Source: Paragordius varius (Eukaryota > Nematomorpha). Taken from it: a stretch of 64,000 nt of DNA. Shown here in pieces: positions 35,550-46,801 of this stretch. Numbering within the stretch: the first letter of the stretch is position 1; each line of letters starts with the position of its first letter. Made by a program: the position numbers and the translations under genes. Where the stretch lies: NCBI GenBank assembly GCA_964247055.1, contig OZ176051.1, positions 4,774,001-4,838,000 of the forward strand, given 5' to 3'. The notes under the pieces are model-generated. The model was not told where the DNA came from, did not search any database, and saw nothing but the letters and a program-made list of their open reading frames with translations.

Positions 35550-38136
35550 CCACAAAAAAATAACCTGATACTATACGTATATATATATATATATTGTGAT
35601 AGGAAAATGTATCAAGATTATCATGGTGTTTTTGGTTATGGCCCTTACGAGTGATATAAGAAAGTATTTATACCTTTGTGGTAATTGGTCCATAAAAAAT
35701 GGTATTTGCGCACATTTTTTAATAAAATTATTTTGGTGAATATCACTAAAACATATTACAAACTACCTATAAATAGCATAATATAATTTTTAAAAAATAA
35801 TTTTTAGAGGTGGGGTCCGAAGGTCCCAAATTTTTTCGTTCTTCTAAAATGAGCTAGTTTTCTTGAAAAAAGGAAAAATTCTGGAATCGCGCTATTATAA
35901 AAATGGAAAATGCTGACTTTGTGATCTGTTTCCGAAAAACCGGTAGACCCATTCAAATTTAAATGTAAAAATATAATCATTAATGAATGCCTCGACAGTA
36001 GCTTCACCCTTTTTGTATTAGGCCCCCAGTTCGGGCCTACCCCGTGTAAAAAACGGGTCAAAAATCATGAAGAACGTGCCATTCGATTTCAAATATGATT
36101 TTTTTTACTTATATAGTAGGCTCGCTTTTTTAATTTAAGCCCTCTTTTTACCCGCTCCCCCCGTAAAATGCTATTTTTTTCAAAAAACCAAGTCCACAAA
36201 AATAATTTTTTGAAACTATTTTTTGAAACTATTTTTCGCCCAAAGTATGAGACCGTAAAAATTCAATATGGATTCCAGGTATTCCCTGTTAAAAGGCAAA
36301 AGTTTTAGTCAAGCGTTTCTTTGATGATAGCTGCTTGGTAAGGAAATACCCGCTAAAAATTGACCCGTCATATCGAAATGGCGTGCCTTTGGGGCTAAGT
36401 TTCAAAAAACCTTCAGGCCATATGAGTTCAATAACTGCTTAAAGTATTACCCGTAACAAGGCAAAAATTTAGATCGTGCGGTTTTTAAAAATTCCGTTAA
36501 TTAGGTTCACGCCCTGAAAACGCCACCATAGAATGAATTTTTAATTTACGACAGTTTTTCTAAAAACTAATGAGAGCATATGGAAGCAATCATGATTTCA
36601 GGTATTCTCTGTAAAAAGGCAAAAATTTTAATCATGCACTTTTTTGTATCAGCCTCTGGGTAGGGATCTACCCCCCAGAAACTGCGCCACTATATAGAAA
36701 TTCCGTTGTTTTGGAACTATTTTAAAGAGATCTCATTTAAAGTTCGAAATATTACCAATAACTAGGTAAAAATTAAGGTCAGGGCTTTTTATATCAGCCG
36801 TTTATTTGGGGCGTTTATGCCTTAAAAATACGCCATCATATAACGATTATTTAGTGTTAAGGTATTTTTCTAATAACCTATGTGATGATGGTCTCAAAGA
36901 TATCCAAATATTTTACCTATAAAAGCAAAAAATTTAACTTAGCGCTTTTTCCATATAGGCCTATTGGTAGGGGTCTACCGGTTTAAAACTGAGACGCCAT
37001 ACAAAAATGGCGTGGCTTCGGAAATAATTTTCAAAAAACTTAAGAAGTTATACGAGTTCAATAAAGGCTTTAAATATTAACCATAAAAAGGTAAAAATTA
37101 TAGTATAGCGGTTTTTTCCGTTAGCCGTCAATTTGGGCCTTCACACCAGTAAACAATATATTGAATGCACAGTTTTGTAAATTCTATGAAGCACCATTTT
37201 GAAAATCCTATGAGATGATAGCTATCATATAATGTTTCGAAATAATCCTCATATATGGATTATTTTATTGATCCCTTTTTTCAAATAGCCCCCGTCCCAG
37301 AAGTCCAAAGAACTTCCTCGGGCTGCTAGTAGCACGAGATTTACACTAGTTATATATATATAATGCTAAATTTTGATATCAAAATTGTTTTCAATGCATA
37401 CTTTTTTGAAAAATTTAACTTTTAGTAAAATCTTGTTTAAGCGTACATACTATTTTAATGCATGATGGAAACGGTATAAAATGCTCTAAAATATTAGTAA
37501 CACATTTTTTAATTCGATATTGAGCATTTCTATCGCTTCAGAATTTTAATTTAAAGGTCCGTCTTAAATCTTTGCTGAATTTTTGTAAAAAAACACAAAT
37601 TTTATTTAGCAACGATATTAAACGAACGAATATAGTAAGGTGATAGAAATGTTCAGAGCATCATTAAATTTTGAAAAAATTGTTTTTATACCGTTTACAT
37701 CTTGCCCAAAACTAGTGTGAAGACGTTTCAACAAAATTTTGGTAAAAATAAAATTTTTGAAAAAAACTATGCATTTTTAAATATTTTTAGCCGATATCAA
37801 ATATCATATATATAAATTTTTATCGTACGATCCCGGCATTTTGCGTTTTAGTTAAGAAAACTAGCCCATTTTAACAGAGCGAAAAAATTGCGACTTTCGA
37901 AGCCCACATCTATAAATGATATATTTAAGTAATATTTTTTGGAATGAAATATATATCTTTTACCGAAATTTAACAAAAAGCCGTAATTTTATGGGAGCAC
38001 TAACCCCAAAATTGTAAATAACATTCTTACAGTCGTTTGGGCCAAAATTAAAAGCACCATAATAACCCTGACACATTTTCTCTCAGAATAATATTTTTCA
38101 TCAAGATATTTTTTTTACCCCCGATTTTGGATGCAG
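35550..38136. repeat. Palindromic F2 element split by a Helitron-like insertion
   Basis: The left part (35550-35895) and the right part (37350-38136) align with the uninterrupted copy at 61179-62370. The right terminus (ATCAAGATATTTTTTTTACC, then CCGATTTTGGATGC) is the inverted match of the left terminus at 61179. Internal inverted landmarks include GATGGAAACGGTATAAA and its complement about 220 bp apart. No coding sequence. Confidence 0.65.
35896..37349 (+). mobile_element. Helitron-like element H6, 1.45 kb
   Basis: The 5' end is TATAAAAATGGAAAATGCTG. It contains one copy of the family module (35896-36350) and about 800 bp of degenerate ~190-bp repeats (36350-37140). The 3' region has the imperfect GAAGTCC and GCTGC hairpins, then ACGAGATTTACA and CTAG followed by T (CTAG 37346-37349). 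The F2 copy at 61540 gives an empty site, which fixes both borders to within a few bases and shows no obvious target duplication, as expected for Helitrons. Confidence 0.65.
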
Positions 38137-39755
38137 TATATATGTATATGTTAATATATATTTTCATATTTAAAACAATGTTCCCTGATTTTCATGATTA
38201 TAAGCGCCTTTCTTGAATCTACTTAAGAACTTTGCAAACATTCGCTAGTCGCAAAAAATTTTCCGATATGGACAAAAATCTTGAAATTTTTAACTATTTC
38301 TACCATTTTTACTGCCTAATTTATATAATTGTTAGCTTTAAAGCATTTTTTTTAAAAACTCCATTAGTTCAAAAAAAATTTTATGGATACGACGTTCATC
38401 AAGCCTTTTTTTCGAACTAGCCTTTGTCTTACGCCTCACCCAAAATTACCTTATAATAATTTTAAAAATATATCTTACAGTTTTTTGAAAATGGTATGAA
38501 AGTAGATTATTATAATATGAATTTTGGCTGAAGTCAAAATCCTTAAAATTGCAGTCTAATTCATTGAACATGGGTTCTAACTCTTTAGCATACTAATTTT
38601 GATCATTTCCTGAAAGGAAAAATTTTAGGCAAGAGCCTTTTTTACCCCTAGTTAGGAGCCATCCTATGTTAAAACTCCTCTATGTATATATACCTTTATA
38701 ACAACATTTTGAAAAACCTATGAAACTAAATATAATTAATGATTTTAGGGTATTGTCCTATAGAGTTTTCAATTAACTCTTGATCAGGGTCTTATCTTGT
38801 TAAATACAATGTAACGGGGCTTTCAAGCAACTTTCCATGATATGTGCCACGTACGAATAATTTAGGTTATATGACTTAAAAAAAAGGTTAGATTTGAATT
38901 GTATTAAATTAGCCATCTGGAGCCCTATCCTATGTGGAAAAAAAATCATGTTTAAAACAGTTTTTTTCTGTTTACTACTGATATATATATATATATATAT
39001 ATAATCGATTCGGTAAACCATTGTCGACTAAGTCACAGTTATGCATGACATAGGTATTAATATAATTAAGGCTTATATTATTTATCATATTTTGGGCGGA
39101 GGCAAATTTAGAGGGGTAGCAACAAGTTCTAATTATTGAAAAATGTTTGCTCTACTTATTATTTGCTAAAGATTTTAACATATTATCGTGGTAAAATATT
39201 TTATCCCCTTTTTTTAAATCGTTGTTTATACTAAGTTAAGGCACAGCTATACCTGCTTTTCACACGTAAAAATTGAAGGATTTATTAAAAGGAACCATAT
39301 TCAGAGCCAATAAAAAAATATGTATTCATAAAAGAGATAGCACAGCTAAAATTAAACCCCTTATTAATAATATCAATATCATATATTTTAGCAAGCAATA
39401 AGCTAATTTAGAAGGGCTTAAAACTGTATACCAAAGGATGCGTATATTAACCAAATTTTGTAGAATCATACTTAATATTCTACTTATGTTTAATATGATT
39501 ACTGTTTTGAACATATAAAAAACAATGAGGCAATATGTGTTTAATATTTCAAATAGGACACAATAAAATTTATGTAACTGTTTTATTTAACAACGACCGT
39601 AAGCTCCTGATTGAACTAATTTATAACCAATTTATATGTACAATAGATTGTAGTAATACTCCTAAATTTGAGATTGTAATTTTGTTAAAGCCCATCTAAT
39701 TCTAAAACAGTATTGTGTAGAATGACTATGGATTTATAGAATTTACTATGTAGAT
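38137..39755. other. Repeat-derived intergenic stretch
   Basis: Faint copies of the ~190-bp repeat at 38600-38960 (ATCCTATGTTAAAACTCC, CCCTATCCTATGTGG) and a TA run at 38981-39002. No gene was seen. Confidence 0.45.
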
Positions 39756-39910
39756 CAGGGTCCAACACAATTGATTTCGTGGGCCGCATTTTTGGCTTGA
39801 AGGGTTGCCTTCACAAATTATATGAGAATTAATTAACATTTTATATAGTCTAAGCAGACGGTAAAAATATTTATGAACACATAACTACTATCAATTCTTG
39901 CTACTCATTG

Positions 39911-42149
39911 ACCCATGTTCGTGTAAGTATTACTTACGTCCTTATGCTTACATTTTTGAATAAAAATCATACAAACATCATAAGTCTGCTCCTAGTAGAC
40001 TTATTAAAATTTCAAAGTGGCATAACTTTAAAAATATTGCGAATTTTTGAATTCTGTAAATTGGAGGATAGAAAGTAAAGTAAATTTAACAAATAATATA
40101 TAGGTTTGAGTAATGTGGCTTCAATCTTTTGGCATTAAAAGGGGTTTACACAACCTCTGAAAATAGAATTTTAAAAATGCAAAATCAAAAGTTTTTTAGA
40201 AGAAATAGGTACGCATTTTATCCAACTATATTTTTTAAATTTTTTTGAGTTATCGAAATTGAAATATTTGCATACTTCGTGAAATAAAAAAATCTACCCA
40301 GTTTTGAATTTTTTAAATTGGAGGACAGAAAATCTGTATATATAACAATTAATTTATAGGTTTTAGAAATTGCATCGATCTCTTACACATCTTAGTTAAC
40401 TAAACCGCTTCAAAAAATATATCTGGAACACACATGTAAAATCCCAAGTTTTTTAGAAGGTGTGCAAATGATTTAACTACATTTTTTAAATTTTGATGTC
40501 ATGGCTATTGAAATATCTGCGCACTTTTTGCATTTTGAGGATGAAGCATTGAAGAATCTACCCATTTTATTGGATATTATAAAATAATACTATTAGATGT
40601 ATAAAAATAATATTTATTATGATATTTGGAATTTAATATATTGTTTTTTCGATCCTGCAAGCGTTTAAAAATCATTTATATCCACAATGCATAAAAACGG
40701 AGGCTATAATATCCTTATGCAAATATATTCTGAGAAAATGGCATATTAGGAATATAATGATGCTTTTGATTTTAGGTCTAACGAATAATTTAGCGTTATA
40801 TCCAATTTTGTGATATTTGTTCCTTTTCGAAAAGTTGCAAATTAGGCAAATTTATAAATTTTTTTGGTGAAAGAATGCTTCCCTTTAAAAATATGATTAA
40901 ATTATGAACTATATTTAAAAACCAAAATCAAGTTAGAAAGCACCATAAAATAGGATAAAAATCGCCAAAATTTAAGAAAAATATTTATTATATTGTCATA
41001 TTCTAGTTTATATGAAAAATGTTATCGCGCATCGGCTTTTTTTAAAAAACTGGCCCATTTTGGATAAGTTATAAAATGCAACTTTTGGAGCCTACGCTTA
41101 AAATTATAAATTTCATTTTGGTTTTCGAATATAGTTCATGTCATAATATAATGATATAAATAAAGGGAGGCATTTAGCTTTCATGAAAAAAACTAATTAA
41201 CTTTTCGATAAGGAACAATTACCAAAAAAAGTGGATATAACTCTAAATTATTTGGTAGACTTAAAACCAAAAGCACCATTATATTCCTAATATGCCATTC
41301 TCTCAGAATATATTTGCATCAGGATATTATAGCCTCCGTTTTTGTGCATTGTGGATATGAATGATTTTTAAACGCTTGCAAGATCGAAAAAACGATATAT
41401 TAAACTCCAAATATCATATATTTATTATCAATAAATATTTATGCATATATCCAATAAATAGATTCTTCAATGCTTCATCCTCAAAATGCAAAAAGTGCGC
41501 AGATATTTCAATCGCCATGACATCAAAATCTAAATAGTTAAATCATTTGCACACCTTCTAAAAAACTTGTGACTTTACATGTGTGTTCCAGTTAACTAAG
41601 ATTTGTAAGAGATCGATGCAATTTCTAAAACCTATAAATTATTTGCTATATATGCAGATTTTCTGTCCTCCAATTTAAAAAATTCAAAAACTGGGTAGAT
41701 TTTTTTATTTCACGAAGTATGCAAATATTTCAATTTTGATAACACACAAAAATCCTAAAAATATAGTTGGATAAAATGCGTACCTATTTCTTCTAAAAAA
41801 CTTTTGATTTTGCATGCATGTTTTAGGATTTATCTATTTTATAACAGAGGTTGTGTAAACCCCTTTTAATGCCAAAAGATTGAAGCAACATTACTCAAAC
41901 CTATATATTATTTGTTAAATATACTTTACTTTCTATCCTCCAATTTAAAGAATTCAAAAATTCGCAATATTTTAAAGTTATGCCACTTTGAAATTTTAAT
42001 AAGTCTACTAGGAGCAGCTTTATGATGTATATATGATTTTTATTCAAAAATGTAAGCATAAAGACGTAAGCATAAGGATTTAAGCGTAAGGATGTTAGCA
42101 TAAGGATTTAAGCATAAGGACGTAATTAATACTTACCCGAACATGGGTT
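39911..42149. mobile_element. Foldback element FB1, 2.24 kb with ~930-bp inverted arms
   Basis: The termini are ACCCATGTTCGTGTAAGTAT on the left and its complement (ATACTTACCCGAACATGGGT) on the right. Subterminal CTTATGCTTA units repeat. Arms run to about 40840 and from about 41190. ATTG occurs immediately outside both ends (39907-39910 and 42150-42153). The spacer holds an F2-like element. There is no transposase. Confidence 0.8.
40683..41353. repeat. F2-family element at the centre of FB1
   Basis: Its inverted ends (CACAATGCATAAAAACGGAG; AATATATTCTGAGAAAATGG) resemble the F2 termini at 38136 and 61179. The core shares ATCGCGCATCGGC, CTGGCCCATTTT and TTTTGGAGCCTACG with 61440-62150. The FB1 arms therefore continue into F2 inverted repeats. 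Confidence 0.55.
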
Positions 42150-42295
42150 ATTGTCAAAATTTGGAAAGACGCATTCAGAAAATTTGTTTAAAAAATATCA
42201 ATTTTACATAGATTTTGTAAATAGCATTTTAATTGGTATTTTTTGAAATTTCTCGCGGGCTGTAAAATATTTCAGAGGGCCGCCTGTTGGACACA

Positions 42296-42456
42296 ACCTA
42301 TGTTCATGTAAGTATTAATTACGTCCTTATGCTTAAATCCTTATGCTAATATCCTTATGCTTACGTCTTTATGCTTACATTTTTGAATAAAAATCATACA
42401 GACATCATAAGTCTGCTCCTCATAAGGACCTAAGTCATACTTACACGAACATGGGT
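42296..42456. mobile_element. Short FB1-family element, 161 bp
   Basis: It starts ACCTATGTTCATGTAAGTAT and ends ATACTTACACGAACATGGGT. It carries four CTTATGCTTA-type units. It is a deletion derivative of FB1 inserted at the edge of the same hAT MITE. Confidence 0.75.
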
Positions 42457-42634
42457 CTTCCTCTGATTCAAACAATACAGATACCAAGAAATATATAAAC
42501 TAATATTAAAAAGTCAGTTTTGAGAAAAACAATTGGGATGTATTGAAAGCGATTTTTCATTTTAAAACAAAAGACTACCAAATTTTTCTTAAATAATTTA
42601 TTATCCTATGTAAACTCTCCAAACTTTCTTCCGT

Positions 42635-42665
<31 letters not shown>

Positions 42666-43462
42666 GGTATTTTTGAATTCTTACCAAACTAATAAACAAA
42701 TCATTATAATGATGGACAAATACATTTTATCATTTGAGATATACATAATTTTAATCTTTATTAACTTTACCCAAAACATGAACTTTTACAAGAGTTGTAG
42801 AATGTTTATTTAACGCTCAAGTAGGGTTATTACTAAAATTAAACTTCCCAAAATTAATAATTAATATAATTTATGCTTTTTTACATTTATTCACACGTTA
42901 AAAATTGAGTGTATGTATGGATATATTGGACACATGTATAAATTAGGTAATATGTACAGGTTAAGGGGAATAATAAATGATTAAATTTTTTTAAACAAAG
43001 GAGTTGCATTTTTCCAGGTATAATTAAAAAAATTTGGATAAAATCATTTGACACTTACATGTATGTATTTTAGCATTAAGTGATAATCAATCTGCTAGTG
43101 AGCTGGTTAAAAATTGATGGTAAAAAGCATTACGATAAAATATATTCAAGGGTATTAGTTTTTTCATGCATGCAGTGTTGGGTATCAATTTAATAGTATA
43201 ATTAAATAAAAATAATGTTAAAAAATTCAAATGCCACCCATAATAAATTAGAGGACACCAATATATATATATAATATAAAATTTTCTATGATCTAAAAAA
43301 CCCAGATAAAGAAATGGACAAAACAAACATAAAAATTACTACACTAAAGCCAAATTATAATATGGTTGTGGTGAAAGAGGTTAATATGGATTCTATACTT
43401 GGTATTATCATTATTATTATATTTGTCATAATAATAAGCGCGTTAAAAAGGCAAAAATGATG
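42457..43462. other. Intergenic stretch downstream of cyclin B
   Basis: AT-rich with a TA run at 42640-42665. No gene or transposon end was recognised. Confidence 0.5.
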
Positions 43463-46400
43463 TTATGAATTATCCTTAATATATTCAACCATTACATTTC
43501 CAACGTTACCGAATTTGGGGGAGGAATACTTTGAGAATATGGTCTATAATATAAAATAATATAAAAATATTATTTTAACTAAGCTAAAATAAAGAAACTC
43601 GATGATTTTATTATGTAAAAATATAAGATGTTTACTTTGTATTGTGAGGTGGTTGTATATTTTGGCATATGTTTGACAAAATATTTCATAGTGTCCACCA
43701 AATCATCCACCGTATAATGAGTGTGATATTCTAACAAGTCATTCTACATTGATCAAGAAATATAATATATAAACACTTTAAATAAATAATGATTTGTTAA
43801 TTTTAGTTCATTAAAAAGATATATGTATAGATATAAAGTTAAACCTCTTTTCAACGAAAAAAAGGAATTAAAAACGAAATTACAAAACAACTTATTTTTA
43901 CATATTTAAATATTACAATCCATTTCCTTTAATAATTCAAATGTTAAAATCTAGCGCTTTAAAAATTTAGTTAAAATTTGAATTACAATTATTTTGGTAG
44001 TGCATACGCATAAAGAGTGTACCTATTAAAGCGAAAAGCACGCATAATTATTCTTTATAATAGTCATACTGAATACACATATATACGGTAGGATTAATAA
44101 ATGATTATCACGAAAAAACAAATGAATATCCAAATGAAATAAATGATTAACACACATGGTTAAAAAAATATGTAATAAATATACCATACTTGACCCTTGA
44201 TAAATATTTTCTGTTGTATCTACTGATATCTAACATATTTTTTTAACCATGTGATAATCATTTATTAAACTTACTGTATTTAAAAAAAATTTTTTTTAAA
44301 ACAAAGATATTACCCAAAGATCTTTGGGTATGTCATCGAAATTATTGATTTTTTTATCCATCAAATTGGCCATTTCTTTAAACATTTTAAGGCTGAGACA
44401 TAAAGCCGATGCCGCAATAAGAGATGCTTTCTTACTCAATATACTAGGGTCTAAAAGGGTCAGTTCAATCAAAAATTTTGACATGGTGTGTTCTTCATAT
44501 GATACCTGCGATTGGATAGTGCAATGAATAATTATAATAACTAGTTTTTTCACTGTAAAAAAATATTTTTTAGCAATTAATATTAATATGGATATATCTG
44601 TTTAAATAAGGATGCGGCAATTGAAAAAATATTTTACAAAATTAACATTCTTATTATATAAATTTTTGTCATTCGAATCGCAAATATGGCGTTAAGGGTA
44701 TAAATAGATTAAATCTTCAACCAGATATTTAACAATCTTATTAAGAATGAGAGATTTTTTTTGATCAAATTTAAATGCTTTTCAAAAATTACCACGTTCG
44801 CCTCAAGGTTTAAATTTTTTTTGTAATAGGTTGTAATAAAAATATTAACCTGTGCAATTTTTGAGAACCGTCTTAAAAATTGGATAGCATATGGGATTTT
44901 GAAATCAAAATCGATAATACGTAAAACATCAATTTCCATCGTTAGTATTTCTTGTGCCGTATAAGTATTTTTAGTGACATAGACAAAATCATTAACCTCC
45001 ATAATGTATAGCTCTTCAAATTTGCAAGCTATAAACATGGCAGTAACTCCGAGTAATTGTAAGTTTTTACGAGCAATTTTATCAACTTTCTGTGTTGCGT
45101 TAAAAAAAATGGTATTAAATATTTCTATTATTTTATCAATTTATTAAGAACTCGACTGAGGGGTGTTGGAAAATAGTTTTAGTGCATAGAAATGCATCAT
45201 TATATTAATTTATGTTATTTATCGAATTGTCAGAAAACTTCTAAAATTCCCAATTCGATAAATGCCAAAAATTATCATTTGTGTTAAAACATAAGTGATA
45301 TTTTCCTAAAATAAAACTCAAATTAACCCAAAAAGATAAAACGAAATGATAATTAGGTTCATGTAAAAAGTTGAAAAGGAGTAGGATATAGCAAACATTA
45401 GGAAGTTTGACAATTATTTTAATCATGATACCATTTATCCAATTACTCGATATGAAATTCACCCTTGGTGTTTTCAAAATTCCATACAATAGCTTGTCAT
45501 AATTTCAAAATTTGTGAAATATTTTCGTATATTGGAAAAATCTTACAACACTTTTAGGTTCTAAAATACGTTTAAAAAACGTTAGTGTGGCTATAATTTA
45601 AATTTTCTTATACATTATCAAATATATTTCGTAAAAATTGAGCTGGTTTTTTCCTTTATTCGTAATTGAGTTGAAACTAATTAATGGATAAAACTTTTTC
45701 ACAATTTTTACTAATTAAATTTCTAAAACCAAAAAATGCCAAAAACTATGTAAAGCAAGAAATGCCATGAGTGAACGGGTGATATTGGGAAAAATGAATT
45801 ATTCGCTGGAAAATGAAATGTTTTTTTGGATTCGATTGAATTATAGGCAAATTAGAATCTTATTTTATATGGTAATTTGATTGACTAGAAAACAGTTTGA
45901 ATGGGAAAATGTATAAAATGTGTAATAAATAAAACTAACCAAAATTATTTAAAAATTCTAATTTACTTGGATAATATAACGGTTTTATACACATTTAAAT
46001 TTGAAAGTAACAGACTGGTTATTAAATAAAACGAATACTATTTTACCTGTAGATATCGGTCGATAATGTTGGTTGTGAGGTAAAGTGTTTCAGGCAATAG
46101 TTTAAAATGTTGATGGATTTGAATTATCCAATCAATCAGAATTTGTCTCATATTTATTGTGAGATCAACACTTTTGATATAATTATCTTTAAGATCAATT
46201 TGAATTTCCTAAATATTATAATTTTATCGTAACTTCTAAATAAAATAAATAATCATAAATGTCTTTGGCATATACTGCTAATGCGATTTCATCGTTTATA
46301 TCGGCATTATCTACATCATACAAATCTTGTAGGGTTAAGGTAGAAAATGCTTTTAAGGGACTTAAACACTTTTGTTGTTCCTGTACGGTAGGTAAGGGTT

Positions 46401-46548
46401 TAATCGGCTGAGGTTCGATTTCAATAGAATCCTTTTTAATTTTTTTGATACCATTATCCTTTTTTTGAGCCAAAATTCTTGTTGCATTATTATTATTATT
46501 TAATATATTTTCTCGAGCACGTAAAGGTCTTCGCTTCTCAGGAACCAT
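43463..46548 (-). CDS. CycB: Cyclin B (6 exons, 365 aa)
   Basis: The mitotic cyclin that activates Cdk1. Exons: 46548-46234, 46208-46047, 45089-44850, 44505-44314, 43743-43636 and 43543-43463. Every phase is 0. The N-terminus has an exact destruction box, R-x2-L-x4-N, at residues 6-14 (RRPLRAREN), for APC/C degradation. The cyclin box starts DIYDYLFYLE|EIQ and continues with MRQILIDWIIQIHQHFKL, LPETLYLTTNIIDRYLQ, LLGVTAMFIACKFEELY and FLRRFSKIAQ. The second fold contains EEHTMSKFLIELTLLD and AASALCLSLKMF. The MRxILIDW...QVH/QIH and KFEE signatures place it in B rather than A. It is slightly short for the family (usually about 400). It lies head to head with ALDH, and an M1 MITE sits in its fourth intron. 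Confidence 0.93.
44094..44268. mobile_element. M1 MITE, 175 bp, in a cyclin B intron
   Basis: The ends are TTAATAAATGATTATCAC and GTGATAATCATTTATTAA. An inner inverted pair (ACACATGGTTAAAAAAATAT) lies inside. TTAA occurs at both borders, so TTAA may be its target. Best-preserved member of the family. Confidence 0.8.
46209..46233 (-). other. 25-nt intron in cyclin B (intron 1)
   Basis: Runs GTTACGAT...AATATTTAG, phase 0. Splicing gives the conserved YLE|EIQIDLKDNYI. Retention gives TAA after six codons. Confidence 0.88.
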
Positions 46549-46801
46549 TATTAAGCCTTTTTTTAGATCCTATATGATTAGAATACATGTTACATCTTTG
46601 GAAGGTATTTTGGAACGCAAACTGTACATATTCTCATTATTATTTAAAAAATTTAAGCTGCTCATTACAAACTAAAAAGTGTGGAAAACAAAAGTGGCTA
46701 ATTTAAAAAGTTCGCACCGTTTTAATTGGTTAAAATTATACCAACTGTTTTTAATATCAGATTGAGGACATTCATTTTTTTAAATGTTTTAATTTTTTTG
46801 T
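46549..46801. promoter_or_regulatory. Shared divergent promoter region, cyclin B / ALDH
   Basis: Only 253 bp separate the two start codons. An ATTGG at 46725-46729 reads CCAAT on the cyclin B strand, an element common in cyclin B promoters. The match is short and could be chance. No TATA box stands out. Confidence 0.4.

Larger units (their letters stand above)
39756..42294. mobile_element. hAT-like MITE interrupted by a foldback element
   Basis: The left end is CAGGGTCCAACACAATTG, followed by GTGGGCCGCATTTTTGGC. The right part (42150-42294) contains GGCCGCCTGTTGGACA. Both flanks of the insert align with the intact MITE at 56755-57040 (TTGTCAAAATTTGG / TTGCCAAAATTTGG, ATTCAGAAAATTTGTT, ACATAGATTTTGTAAA). 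The outer 8-bp duplication could not be found because a second small foldback sits at the right end. Confidence 0.65.

Noticed and set aside
35998-36015. Possible LTRs around the repeated GATACCCC-type motifs near 34.4 and 35 kb
   Set aside because: The repeats are inverted rather than direct and belong to the ends of the T1 TTAA element; no gag/pol or primer-binding site was found.
42050-42125. Regular CTTATGCTTA-type repeats resembling a CRISPR-like array
   Set aside because: The units are adjacent subterminal repeats of the foldback element, without spacers.
43087-43326. 79-codon minus-strand frame downstream of cyclin B
   Set aside because: It is rich in Y, L and I with no conserved motif, has no splice link to cyclin B, and cyclin B already has a complete C-terminus.
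44709-44847. Continuation of cyclin B exon 3 past its donor as an alternative C-terminus
   Set aside because: The next exon (44505) joins in phase and supplies the conserved second cyclin fold; the read-through is AT-driven low-complexity sequence.
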